Source: Terriglobales bacterium
Lineage (GTDB): Bacteria > Acidobacteriota > Terriglobia > Terriglobales > Acidobacteriaceae
DNA length: 64,000 nucleotides
Reading direction: 5' to 3'
Assembly (NCBI GenBank): GCA_035651995.1
Contig: DASRER010000042.1
Location: forward strand, 1-64,000
The notes under the pieces are model-generated. The model saw only the letters and a program-made list of their open reading frames with translations, searched no databases and had not been told where the DNA came from. Shown in pieces: positions 51,728 through 59,251 of the stretch. Every line of letters begins with the position of its first letter. Position 1 is the first letter of the stretch. Made by a program: the position numbers and the translations under genes.

Positions 51728-53314
51728 ATGAATACACACCTCAAGCTGTCCAACCCCGCCGAAGTTGAGACCGAATGTCTGGTGGCCGTCGTCCTCGACG
51801 CCGCCGATCCCAGGGAGAAAGACAAGAACAAGCCCGAGCTGCTGACCTCGAGCGACGCCGTGAAGTCCGCCGCCGCCGAACTCATCGCCAACGGCGAAGT
51901 GACCGGCAAAATCTTTGAGACCGTGATGCTCCACAAGCCGGCGGGACTCAAGGCCAGGCGTCTGCTGCTCGTCGGCGGCGGCAAAGCGGCGAACTTCAGT
52001 TCCCACGAACTGCGCAAGGTGGCGGGCACAGCCATCCGTTTTCTCAAGCCCAGGCAGGTCCGCAGCGCGGCAATGATTGCTCCCGAGAGTTGGATGGGCT
52101 CGGCCGACGCTGCCGCCCAAAGCACCCTCGTCTTCGAGCGCGGCGGCATCACCGATGCCGTCAAGGCCGTCGTCGAAGGCGCCTACGTGGCCGACTTCGA
52201 TCCCGACACGTACCGCAGCGACCGCAAAGACCAGAGCATGCGCGACGTCACCGTCGTCGTCGGCGGCAAACATGATGAAGCGGCGCTGCGCCGCGCGCTC
52301 GACCAGGGACGCATCATTGGCGAATCGCAGAACTTCACCCGCGAGCTGGTGAACGAGCCCGGCAATCGCATGACGCCGACCATCCTCGGCAGGCGCGCCG
52401 CCGAGATGGTGCGCGAAATCTCCGCGCACGCCGATGGATTTCGCATCAGCTGCGACGTCTACAGCACCGACAAGCTGAAAGAACTGAAGATGGGCGCGTT
52501 CTTGAGCGTCTCGCAAGGCTCCGACGAACCGCCCGCGCTCATCATCATCAAGTACGAGCCGGTGGGCGCGCCGGAAAACCCGGTGATTGGCCTGGTGGGG
52601 AAGGGAATCACGTTCGATTCGGGCGGCATCTCCATCAAGCCCGCCGACGGCATGGAGAAGATGAAGTACGACATGGCCGGCGGCGCCGCCATGATCGGCG
52701 CCATGCGCGCCATCGCGCAGCTCAAGCCCAAGGTCAAGGTCACGGCCATCATCTGCGCCAGCGAAAACATGCCCTCCGGACGCGCGCAGAAACCCGGCGA
52801 CGTGCAGATCGCCATGTCGGGCAAGTCCATCGAGATCATCAACACCGACGCCGAAGGGCGCCTCGTCCTCGCCGACGGCCTGCACTACGCCCGCCAGCTC
52901 GGCTGCACGCACCTCATCGACGCCGCCACCCTCACCGGCGCCTGCGTGGTCGCGCTTGGCATGGTGAATGCCGGCGTCTTTGCCAACGACGAAGACATCT
53001 ACCAGCGCTTCAGCCGCGCCCTCCAGCGCTCCGGCGAAAAGATGTGGCGCCTGCCGCTCGACGACGAGTACCGCGAGGTCATCCGCTCCGGCATCGCCGA
53101 CATCATGAACAGCGGCGGACGCTGGGGCGGCGCCGTTACCGCGGCCATGTTCCTCAAAGAGTTCGTCGAGACCACCCCCTGGATCCACCTCGACATCGCC
53201 GGGGTCGCCTGGATGGAAGAAAACAAGAGCTGGATCGCGAAAGGGCCTTCGGGGATTGCCGTGCGGTCCCTGGTGGAGTTCGTGACGGGATTCGAGAATG
53301 GCAGTGGAAAGTGA
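51728..53314 (+). CDS. pepA: Leucyl aminopeptidase (M17)
   Basis: The 528-residue M17 aminopeptidase removes N-terminal residues from peptides using two metal ions. The N-terminal macro-like domain is followed by the catalytic part with GKGITFDSGGISIKP, the metal and catalytic residues in MKYDMAGGAAM, and NTDAEGRLVLADGL, all intact. The family motif WRLPL is present. The ATG at 51728 gives MNTHLKLSNPAEVE; the frame is open much further upstream only as a shadow of the preceding gene. A terminator follows 27 bases after the stop. Confidence 0.95.
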   Translation: MNTHLKLSNPAEVETECLVAVVLDAADPREKDKNKPELLTSSDAVKSAAAELIANGEVTGKIFETVMLHKPAGLKARRLLLVGGGKAANFSSHELRKVAGTAIRFLKPRQVRSAAMIAPESWMGSADAAAQSTLVFERGGITDAVKAVVEGAYVADFDPDTYRSDRKDQSMRDVTVVVGGKHDEAALRRALDQGRIIGESQNFTRELVNEPGNRMTPTILGRRAAEMVREISAHADGFRISCDVYSTDKLKELKMGAFLSVSQGSDEPPALIIIKYEPVGAPENPVIGLVGKGITFDSGGISIKPADGMEKMKYDMAGGAAMIGAMRAIAQLKPKVKVTAIICASENMPSGRAQKPGDVQIAMSGKSIEIINTDAEGRLVLADGLHYARQLGCTHLIDAATLTGACVVALGMVNAGVFANDEDIYQRFSRALQRSGEKMWRLPLDDEYREVIRSGIADIMNSGGRWGGAVTAAMFLKEFVETTPWIHLDIAGVAWMEENKSWIAKGPSGIAVRSLVEFVTGFENGSGK

Positions 53315-53401
53315 ATCGTGGATACTGAAAGGCCCAGACCAAAAGCCCCGCGTCCCTGCGGGGCTTTTCACTATCCACGAATCACTATCCACTGAACTTC
53401 A
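53310..53401. repeat. GTGAATCGTGGATA mirrored words around a terminator
   Basis: AGTGAATCGTGGATA on the left is mirrored by TATCCACGAATCACT and again by ATCCACTGA on the right. pepA's TGA (53312-53314) lies in the left arm and the stop of the activator gene (53399-53401) directly after the right one. Confidence 0.65.
53341..53368. terminator. Bidirectional rho-independent terminator
   Basis: An 11-bp stem AAAAGCCCCGC / GCGGGGCTTTT with loop GTCCCT, giving T tracts in both directions. It serves convergent pepA and the sigma-54 activator gene. Confidence 0.9.
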
Positions 53402-54445
53402 GTCGCCCGCAATCCCCACCTCGCTGGGCCGCGTGCGTCCGGCGGGCAGGTCGGCGTCGCGCATTTTGTAGAGCAGGGCGCGATAGCTGATGTTCATGGC
53501 CCGGGCCGCACGTTTGCGGTTCCAGTTGTGGTTCTGGAGGACCTTGAGAATGATCTTGCGCTCCAGATCACGCGTCGCCTGCTTGGTGACCTTCTTCAGC
53601 GAAATCGTCCCGTCGATGGGAACGTCCACATCGAATGAGCTCGATTCGCGCTGCGCCAGCTCGCCCGCGATCGCCTCCTCGGCGCCCAGGATGACGTAGC
53701 GCTTCATCAGGTTCGCCAGCTCACGGATGTTGCCCGGCCAGTGATACTTCTGCAGCGTCTGCATCATGTGCCCGGAGAGCATCTTCACGCGGCGGCCGTA
53801 TGCCATGTTGTAGGTTTCGATGAAGTAGTGGATCAGCTCGGGCAGGTCGTCTTGGCGCTCGCGCAGCGGCGGCAGCGAGATGTTCACCACGTTGATGCGG
53901 TAATACAGGTCCTGCCGGAACGTGCCGGCGATGATCTCGTCTTCCAGCGCGCGGTTGGTGGCGCACACGACGCGGACTTCGACTTTCTTGTCTTCCTGCG
54001 CGCCGATCCGGGAGAACTGCCCGTCCTGGAGCAGTTGCAGGAGCTTGGCCTGCAGCCCGAGCTCGAGCTCGCCGATCTCGTCGAGGAACAGCGTGCCCCG
54101 GTGCGCCATCTCGACACGGCCGGGCTTGGAGCCCTGCGCGCCGGTGAAGGCGCCCTTCTCGTATCCGAACAGCTCGCTCTCCATCAGCGTGCCGGGAATG
54201 GCGGGGCAGCTCACCTTCACGAACGGCCCGTTCGACCACGGCGACCGCCGGTGCAGCAGGTTGGCGATGATCTCTTTGCCCGTGCCGCTTTCGCCCTGCA
54301 CGAGCACGGAGACGTTTGCGCCCGAGACCTTCTCCAGCTTCGCCTGGATCTCGCGCATGGCGCTGGTGCGACCAAAAATGACGGCCTCCGGCGGCATCTG
54401 GTCGCCAGTGCCGTTGAAACCGGAGCTGGAAGCAACGCTCGACAT
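53399..54445 (-). CDS. Sigma-54 activator without receiver domain
   Basis: The 348-residue protein is a bacterial enhancer-binding protein reduced to an AAA+ domain and a Fis-type HTH. Walker A is GESGTGKE (51-58), the sigma-54 contact loop GAFTGA is at 98-103 and Walker B is GTLFLDEIGE (117-126). The HTH near the C-terminus reads NWNRKRAARAMNISYRALLYKM. There is no receiver or sensory domain; only about 20 residues precede the AAA+ part. The ATG at 54445 has GGGGAG upstream, and a sigma-54-type promoter stands 55 bases before it. Confidence 0.93.
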   Translation of the reverse strand: MSSVASSSGFNGTGDQMPPEAVIFGRTSAMREIQAKLEKVSGANVSVLVQGESGTGKEIIANLLHRRSPWSNGPFVKVSCPAIPGTLMESELFGYEKGAFTGAQGSKPGRVEMAHRGTLFLDEIGELELGLQAKLLQLLQDGQFSRIGAQEDKKVEVRVVCATNRALEDEIIAGTFRQDLYYRINVVNISLPPLRERQDDLPELIHYFIETYNMAYGRRVKMLSGHMMQTLQKYHWPGNIRELANLMKRYVILGAEEAIAGELAQRESSSFDVDVPIDGTISLKKVTKQATRDLERKIILKVLQNHNWNRKRAARAMNISYRALLYKMRDADLPAGRTRPSEVGIAGD

Positions 54446-54499
54446 GGGTTCGGCTCCCCTCTGTAGCCGAAAAACTTTGCAAGAAAACATCAGTTTACT

Positions 54500-54515
54500 T
54501 GCACTCTGAACGCCA
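54500..54515 (-). promoter_or_regulatory. Putative sigma-54 promoter of the activator gene
   Basis: On the minus strand TGGCGTTCAGAGTGCA has GG and GC 10 bases apart, as required for a -24/-12 promoter (TGGC and GTGCA against TTGCA). The start would be near 54488, 43 bases before the ATG. Confidence 0.55.
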
Positions 54516-54653
54516 AAGCCGGTTTCCCGGAATCCGCCCACTGCCAAAAACCTACGCCTCGCGTAAGTCGCTGATTCTGCGTTCGAAGGCTAAGTTTATT
54601 CACTTGATTCCTCTCGCGGCCTGCAACGACGGCCACGTGCCCTTGCCGCTGCA

Positions 54654-54673
54654 ATGTGAAAAGTATTTCACAT
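54654..54673. promoter_or_regulatory. 20-bp perfect palindrome in the divergent control region
   Basis: ATGTGAAA, AGTA, TTTCACAT is a perfect inverted repeat of operator size. It stands about 140 bases upstream of the sigma-54 promoter, a distance normal for an enhancer site. The surrounding 580-base gap is low in GC and has no gene. Confidence 0.6.
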
Positions 54674-54793
54674 CCTGATGAGTTCTGGGCAAAGTTCTTT
54701 CTTTCGTTCGCATCCCGTTCAAACTACTGGAGATAGTCGTACACTTGCGCCCTGTCGGCTGCGTTTTTCTGCCAGTTCCGGAGCCCGAAATGG

Positions 54794-54853
54794 AAAAGTG
54801 CTTTCGCATTAGGTGAAAGTGTTTTTGACTTTCCGGCACTTTTGGGCGAGAAT
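54794..54853 (+). promoter_or_regulatory. Putative promoter region of the kinase-regulator operon
   Basis: TTGACT (54825-54830) and GAGAAT (54848-54853) with a 17-base spacer form a fair sigma-70 promoter. Flanking AAAAGTGC (54794-54801) and GCACTTTT (54836-54843) are inverted copies of each other. Confidence 0.45.
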
Positions 54854-55027
54854 TCAATACGTTACGGAGCAAGTCGTTGGCATGCGCTCCCAGGATTCTC
54901 CCCCCGGTCGTGCCTGCGGAAGAGAATTACCGAAACGCTTCCAGGGCATTCGCCGTGCCCCCAACCTGGTGTTCTTCGTTCAAGAAGCAAAGCGGCGCGA
55001 GCCCGGTCAATTTTCGGGGGAGAGCAA

Positions 55028-55858
55028 GTGTCGGTCGATGAACAGCTGATAGCGCCGGAAGGGACCACGGAAGACGCTCTGCAGAGCGAATTCCGGCGCC
55101 GCGCCATCGCGCTGGCTTCCGTGGCGCACGAGCTGAAGACCCCGCTGGCCGTGATGGCTGGCTACACCGATCTGCTGCTCAGCGGCGGCGTGGGTCCGCT
55201 GAATGCCCGCCAGCGCCGCGTGCTGGAAGAAATGCAGTCCAGCGGCGAGCGGCTGCGCAAGTTCGTTGACGACTTCCTCGCCTTCAGCGCCATTGAGACC
55301 GGCAAGCTGAAAATGAACTACGAGGTGGCCGACATCAACGGCAGCCTCTCGGAAGTTTGCAGCTTCTGGCTCACGCGCTTTAAGGAAAAAGGCGTCGCCT
55401 GTTATTTCCTGCCGTCGAGCGCGATCGAGCCATTCGCCTTCGACTCACTGAAGGTCCAGCACGTGGTCTCCAACCTGTTGCAGAACGCGCTGAAGTTCAC
55501 GCCCGAACAAGGCACGGTGTATGTCTCGGTGGAGCCGTTTTTCTGGGAGCGGCGCACCGATGTGGGACAAGCCGCCATCAACGAGCGCCGCGGCCATATC
55601 GACCGGCTCTACAACTCGGTGTGCATCAGCGTGGCCGATACCGGCCCCGGCATCGCGCCGGAATACCATCAGGAAATTTTTGAGGACTTCCGCATGTTGC
55701 CTTACTCGCGCAACCTTGGCGCCGGCAACGGCCTGGGGCTGGCCATTGCCCGCCGGCTCGTGCAGGCGCACGACGGTAAGATCTGGATCGAGAGTGAACC
55801 CGGTATGGGCAGCAAGTTCTCGTTCGTTATTCCCGTGAAACCCGCCAACGAAAGGTAA
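55028..55858 (+). CDS. Soluble sensor histidine kinase
   Basis: The 276-residue protein has no membrane segment or sensor domain: it begins with the HisKA dimerisation helix (His34 in ASVAHELKTPLAVMAGY) and continues with the catalytic ATPase domain (LLQNALKFTP, ADTGPGIAP, GAGNGLGLAIA). The start is GTG at 55028 with GGGGGAGA upstream; the frame to 54842 has no kinase-like content. It ends 2 bases before the NtrC-type regulator, its evident partner. The signal must come through another protein or a metabolite. Confidence 0.92.
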   Translation: MSVDEQLIAPEGTTEDALQSEFRRRAIALASVAHELKTPLAVMAGYTDLLLSGGVGPLNARQRRVLEEMQSSGERLRKFVDDFLAFSAIETGKLKMNYEVADINGSLSEVCSFWLTRFKEKGVACYFLPSSAIEPFAFDSLKVQHVVSNLLQNALKFTPEQGTVYVSVEPFFWERRTDVGQAAINERRGHIDRLYNSVCISVADTGPGIAPEYHQEIFEDFRMLPYSRNLGAGNGLGLAIARRLVQAHDGKIWIESEPGMGSKFSFVIPVKPANER

Positions 55859-55860
55859 GG

Positions 55861-57294
55861 ATGAGCACCCAACCGAGCATTCTCGTAGTGGACGACGAAC
55901 CCAGCATGTTGCGGTACATGCAGACGCTGCTGGAGATGGACCAGTATCGCGTGGAAACCGCAACCAACGGCATGGACGCGATCCGCCGCGTGGAACAGAA
56001 TCCCGCTCCCGACGTCATCCTGCTCGACCTGCTCATGCCGCACATGGACGGCCTGCAGACGCTCGAGCGCTTCCGCCAGATCAAGCCGTCGGCCAAGGTT
56101 GTGATGCTCTCCTGCGTGAGCGACACGCGGAAAGTGGTCGAAGCCATCCGCCTGGGCGCGCAGGATTACCTCACCAAGCCGTTTCACAAGGCCGATCTCG
56201 ATTCCGTGTTGAAGCGCCTGCTCAAGCCTGAAGCCGGCAGGCAGCCCGCGGCCGAGGCCATGACCGGCGAGGTGGAAGAACTGGGCGAGGACCTGTACTT
56301 CGTCGCCGCCAGCCCCGCGATGCGCAAGATTCGCGCGCAGATCGGCCTGGTCGCCAGCGTGGACATCCCGGTGCTTCTGCTGGGCGAAAGCGGCACGGGA
56401 AAAGAGATTCTGGCGCGGCTCATCCACAAGATGTCGCCGCGCGCGCACCGCAGCTTCCTGAAGGTGAATTGCGCCGCATTGCCCGCCGACCTGCTGGAGA
56501 GCGAACTGTTCGGATACGAGCCCGGCGCGTTCACCGGGGCCGATCGCAGCAAGCCGGGTAAGTTCGAGCTGTGCAACAAGGGCACGTTTCTGCTCGACGA
56601 AGTCGGCGAGATGCCGCCCACGCTGCAGGCCAAGCTGCTGCACGTTCTGCAGGACCAGCAGTTTTCACGGCTGGGCGGCCGCAGCACCATCCGCGTGGAT
56701 GTGCGCGTGCTCGCCGCCACCAACATTGACATCCAGCAGGCCATCAACGAGCGCCGCTTCCGCGAGGACCTCTATTACCGCCTGAACGCCTTCACGCTGC
56801 GCATTCCGCCGCTGCGCGAGCGCAAGGAAGAAATCCCGCTGCTGCTCAAGCACATGATGACCCGCATCGCCGAGAACTACGCCACGCCCCCGCTGGCCTA
56901 TTCACCCGCGCTGCTGGAGGCGTGCCAGCGCTACGAGTGGCCGGGCAACCTGCGCGAGCTGGGCAACTTCGTGAAGCGCTACCTGGTCCTGCGCGATGAA
57001 GGCCTCATGATCGCCGAACTGCGCAGTGGCAAGACGGACATGGGTGCGTCGCAAAACGAGGCGCCCGCCGCAACCGGGCAGCGTCCCGGCGGGCTCAAAT
57101 CGCTGGTGCGCAGCCTGAAAGACCAGGCCGAAGAAGAGGCCATCCGCCGCACCCTCGACCAGACCAACTGGAACCGTAAGACGGCGGCCATGATGCTGAA
57201 CATCAGCTACAAGGCGCTGCTCTACAAGATTCGCCAGTACGGGATTGAGGCGCCGAAAAACTCCCGCCTGCGGCCGGGCAAGCCCCTGGTCTGA
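55861..57294 (+). CDS. NtrC-type sigma-54 response regulator
   Basis: The 477-residue regulator has a receiver (1-125: Asp11-Asp12, phosphoacceptor Asp56 in LLDLLMP, Lys106), an AAA+ domain (about 140-385: Walker A GESGTGKEI, GAFTGA loop, Walker B GTFLLDEVGE) and a Fis-type HTH (NWNRKTAAMMLNISYKALLYKI). It lies 2 bases after the kinase gene. Its HTH is very like that of the receiver-less activator at 53399 (shared NWNRK.AA..MNISY.ALLYK pattern), so the two may share target sites. Confidence 0.95.
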   Translation: MSTQPSILVVDDEPSMLRYMQTLLEMDQYRVETATNGMDAIRRVEQNPAPDVILLDLLMPHMDGLQTLERFRQIKPSAKVVMLSCVSDTRKVVEAIRLGAQDYLTKPFHKADLDSVLKRLLKPEAGRQPAAEAMTGEVEELGEDLYFVAASPAMRKIRAQIGLVASVDIPVLLLGESGTGKEILARLIHKMSPRAHRSFLKVNCAALPADLLESELFGYEPGAFTGADRSKPGKFELCNKGTFLLDEVGEMPPTLQAKLLHVLQDQQFSRLGGRSTIRVDVRVLAATNIDIQQAINERRFREDLYYRLNAFTLRIPPLRERKEEIPLLLKHMMTRIAENYATPPLAYSPALLEACQRYEWPGNLRELGNFVKRYLVLRDEGLMIAELRSGKTDMGASQNEAPAATGQRPGGLKSLVRSLKDQAEEEAIRRTLDQTNWNRKTAAMMLNISYKALLYKIRQYGIEAPKNSRLRPGKPLV

Positions 57295-57333
57295 AGCCGC
57301 TCGCGCAGCGCAGTCGGCGTTGCAGGAGAGCGG

Positions 57334-57438
57334 CCCCTGGATACCAGCTCTTAGCTGTTGGCTTTTTGACCAGACCGTGCCCGCTGTTCGACAAGCGCTG
57401 CTTCCTGCGCCGGCCCGAAGAAAGCCAAGAGCCAGGGG
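57334..57438. repeat. AGCCAAGAGCCAGGGG word inverted repeat
   Basis: Left CCCCTGG, GCTCTT, GGCTTTTT (57334-57367, with inserted bases) is mirrored by AAGAAAGCCAAGAGCCAGGGG's first 20 bases at 57418-57437. It lies after the NtrC-type gene. Confidence 0.6.
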
Positions 57439-57464
57439 CGAACTGCGGCTTTCCCCAAAATCCA

Positions 57465-57490
57465 AACACCCTTCTCGCGGGAAGGGTGTT
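57465..57490. terminator. Hairpin terminator between convergent genes
   Basis: Perfect 10-bp stem AACACCCTTC / GAAGGGTGTT with loop TCGCGG. On the minus strand (end of the PilZ gene) it is followed by GGATTTTGG. Confidence 0.65.
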
Positions 57491-57521
57491 AGGCGCTGCG
57501 ACTTGTAGTGGGCCGGATTGG

Positions 57522-57857
57522 CTATTGCTCAGTTTCCAGAAACTGATAATGGTCAATCATCGCGGCAATGCCGACTTTCCCCGGTCTTTCACGCTCAACC
57601 CGAACCACTCTGCCTTTACAGTGCACCCGGATACTTTGGGTCATTGTAATCTCGGGTGGCAGCGTAAGAGTGAACTCGATGGGGGAGTTCTCTGAAACAT
57701 CGGAATCCAAATAGATAAAAACCCCCCGCGCGCTCACGTCCTTCGTGATGGCGAGAACTTCCTGCCCGTCTTCGGGTGCCTTCACCTGAACCGGCAACTG
57801 CATAGAAAATCGACGCATGTGCCGCTGGTCCTTAGCGGACTTAGCGGACTCAACCAT
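57522..57857 (-). CDS. PilZ-domain protein
   Basis: The 111-residue protein is one PilZ domain: RHMRRFSMQLPV carries the RxxxR motif and TKDVSARGVFIYLD the D-x-S-x-x-G motif, so it should bind cyclic di-GMP. The ATG at 57857 has a strong GGGGGAG site; the leader holds a near duplicate of that site (ACAGGAGAACCG against ACAGGGGGAGAACCG) and a hairpin (57890-57911) that could mask the upstream copy. It may read the cyclic di-GMP level set by enzymes such as the HD-GYP protein of this window. Confidence 0.9.
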   Translation of the reverse strand: MVESAKSAKDQRHMRRFSMQLPVQVKAPEDGQEVLAITKDVSARGVFIYLDSDVSENSPIEFTLTLPPEITMTQSIRVHCKGRVVRVERERPGKVGIAAMIDHYQFLETEQ

Positions 57858-58162
57858 CGGTTCTCCCCCTGTTCTTACCACAGACGGTTCTCCTGTTGTG
57901 GAAAACAGGAGCACTTGCTATTCCAAAGCTCGCACCACGGTTTGCACAACCGCAATACCAGTTAAGTGACTGATTCTGTGGCAAATGTGACCCTCGTCGC
58001 CACGTTTCAAATACCCCTCAACGACAATTCCATTCGCCCTTTCTGCAAAAACGTGCAGCTTCGACCCCGCCTCAAACCCCGCTCTGGAAGGGCATCTGGC
58101 CCGGTTTCGCCGCAATCTAAGGTCTCGTCAGCCGGTGCCAATTCACTGATTGGGGGCCTGGA
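57858..58162. other. Divergent control region of pilZ and the ferritin-like gene
   Basis: This 305-base gap holds an 8-bp hairpin (CTCCTGTT / AACAGGAG, 57890-57911) in the pilZ leader. No convincing promoter hexamers or further repeats were seen. Confidence 0.4.
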
Positions 58163-58972
58163 ATGCCTGGGTTTGTCAAAGACGTCACCGAAATCCGCCA
58201 GCGCGCCGAACAGAAAATCGAAGAAGGGGCTGTCACCGGGGCTTACGGCGGCGACGTGGGCCACACCGTTTCCATTCTCAACGAGGCCCTGGCTACAGAG
58301 ATCGTCTGTGTTCTGCGTTACATGCACCATTATTTCATGGCGACCGGTGTGCATGGGTCGTCGGTGGCCGCTGAATTCAAAGAACATGCCGACGACGAAC
58401 GCGGGCACGCCGACCGCATTGCCGAACGCATCCAGCAGCTCGGCGGCAAACCCGACTTCAACCCGCGCTCCCTGCTGGAGCGCTCGGTTTCGCAGTACGT
58501 GGAAGGCGAGACGCTGGCCGGCATGATCCGCGAAGACCTCATCGCCGAGCGCATCGTCATCGAGGTCTACCAGAAAATGATTCGCTACTTCCGCGACAAC
58601 GATCCCACCACGCGCGTCCTGATCGAGGGCATCCTGTCCGACGAGGAAGAGCACGCCAGCGACCTGGCCGATCTGCTGTACATCGTCGATCCGGAAACCG
58701 GCAGGACCGAGGTTAAGGACCCGGAAGCGAGCCCGCTGACGCTCGAGCAGCGGCGCGGGCAACAACTGAGCCAGCGCCGAGGCGCGCAGTCGGAAAGCGT
58801 CGAGGAAGAGGAGCCGGCCGCGGCGCACGCCGGCCACGCCGGCAACCGCCCGCGTCCGCGGCAGTACGAAGATGCGCCCACCGAAGCGCCGGCGGCGCGT
58901 CCGGGTGAAACATCCGGCGGCACACGCGCGGTACGCGTCACCAAGCCCAATCGCAAGAAACGCGCGGCCTAG
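58163..58972 (+). CDS. Ferritin-like (bacterioferritin-type) protein with charged C-terminal tail
   Basis: Residues about 30-170 form a ferritin four-helix bundle with di-iron ligands: NEALATEIVCVLRYMHH, EHADDERGHADRIAERI, ERIVIEVYQKMIRYF and DEEEHASDLADLL (two E-x-x-H motifs). This fits bacterioferritin or related oxidases that store iron or destroy peroxide. The last 95 residues are disordered, acidic at first (EEEEPAAAHAGHAG) and ending in basic VTKPNRKKRAA, an extension absent from ordinary bacterioferritins. The ATG at 58163 follows GGGGGCC. Confidence 0.9.
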   Translation: MPGFVKDVTEIRQRAEQKIEEGAVTGAYGGDVGHTVSILNEALATEIVCVLRYMHHYFMATGVHGSSVAAEFKEHADDERGHADRIAERIQQLGGKPDFNPRSLLERSVSQYVEGETLAGMIREDLIAERIVIEVYQKMIRYFRDNDPTTRVLIEGILSDEEEHASDLADLLYIVDPETGRTEVKDPEASPLTLEQRRGQQLSQRRGAQSESVEEEEPAAAHAGHAGNRPRPRQYEDAPTEAPAARPGETSGGTRAVRVTKPNRKKRAA

Positions 58973-59027
58973 CCAACTCGTCGTGAAACCCGGCCTTGGG
59001 CTGAAATGTTTCGTAAAAATGCGCGGG

Positions 59028-59043
59028 TGCCCCACGTTCGCGC
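59028..59043. repeat. Dispersed 16-mer TGCCCCACGTTCGCGC, copy 2
   Basis: Identical to 41016-41031. Here it is followed by a palindrome-like GCGGCGTTCTGTGCCGC. It lies in the gap before the gamma-glutamyltransferase gene. Confidence 0.65.
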
Positions 59044-59251
59044 GGCGTTCTGTGCCGCGCTAACGCGCGCCTCGTCCCCCGGACGCCCCGTCCCCAGGCC
59101 CTTGATTTGGAAATCTTCCGCGCCCGCGTGGAGTCCCAGAACCCTCGCGGGCGACCGCCCTGCCGCCCTCGTTGGCGCTGGACGGGATTCAACGCCGCCC
59201 GCATCGTAGTTTTCCCTTCCGCGTTGAGCTTTCCTCCCTTAGCATCGCCGA

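Noticed and set aside
54831-54847. Possible second sigma-54 promoter (CCGGCAC...GGGCG) before the kinase gene
   Set aside because: The spacing between GG and GC is 9 rather than 10 bases and the -12 part is poor; the sigma-70-like pair fits better.
54600-54872. A 90-codon frame in the divergent control region
   Set aside because: Low-complexity, no homology, and it overlaps the palindrome and promoter signals.
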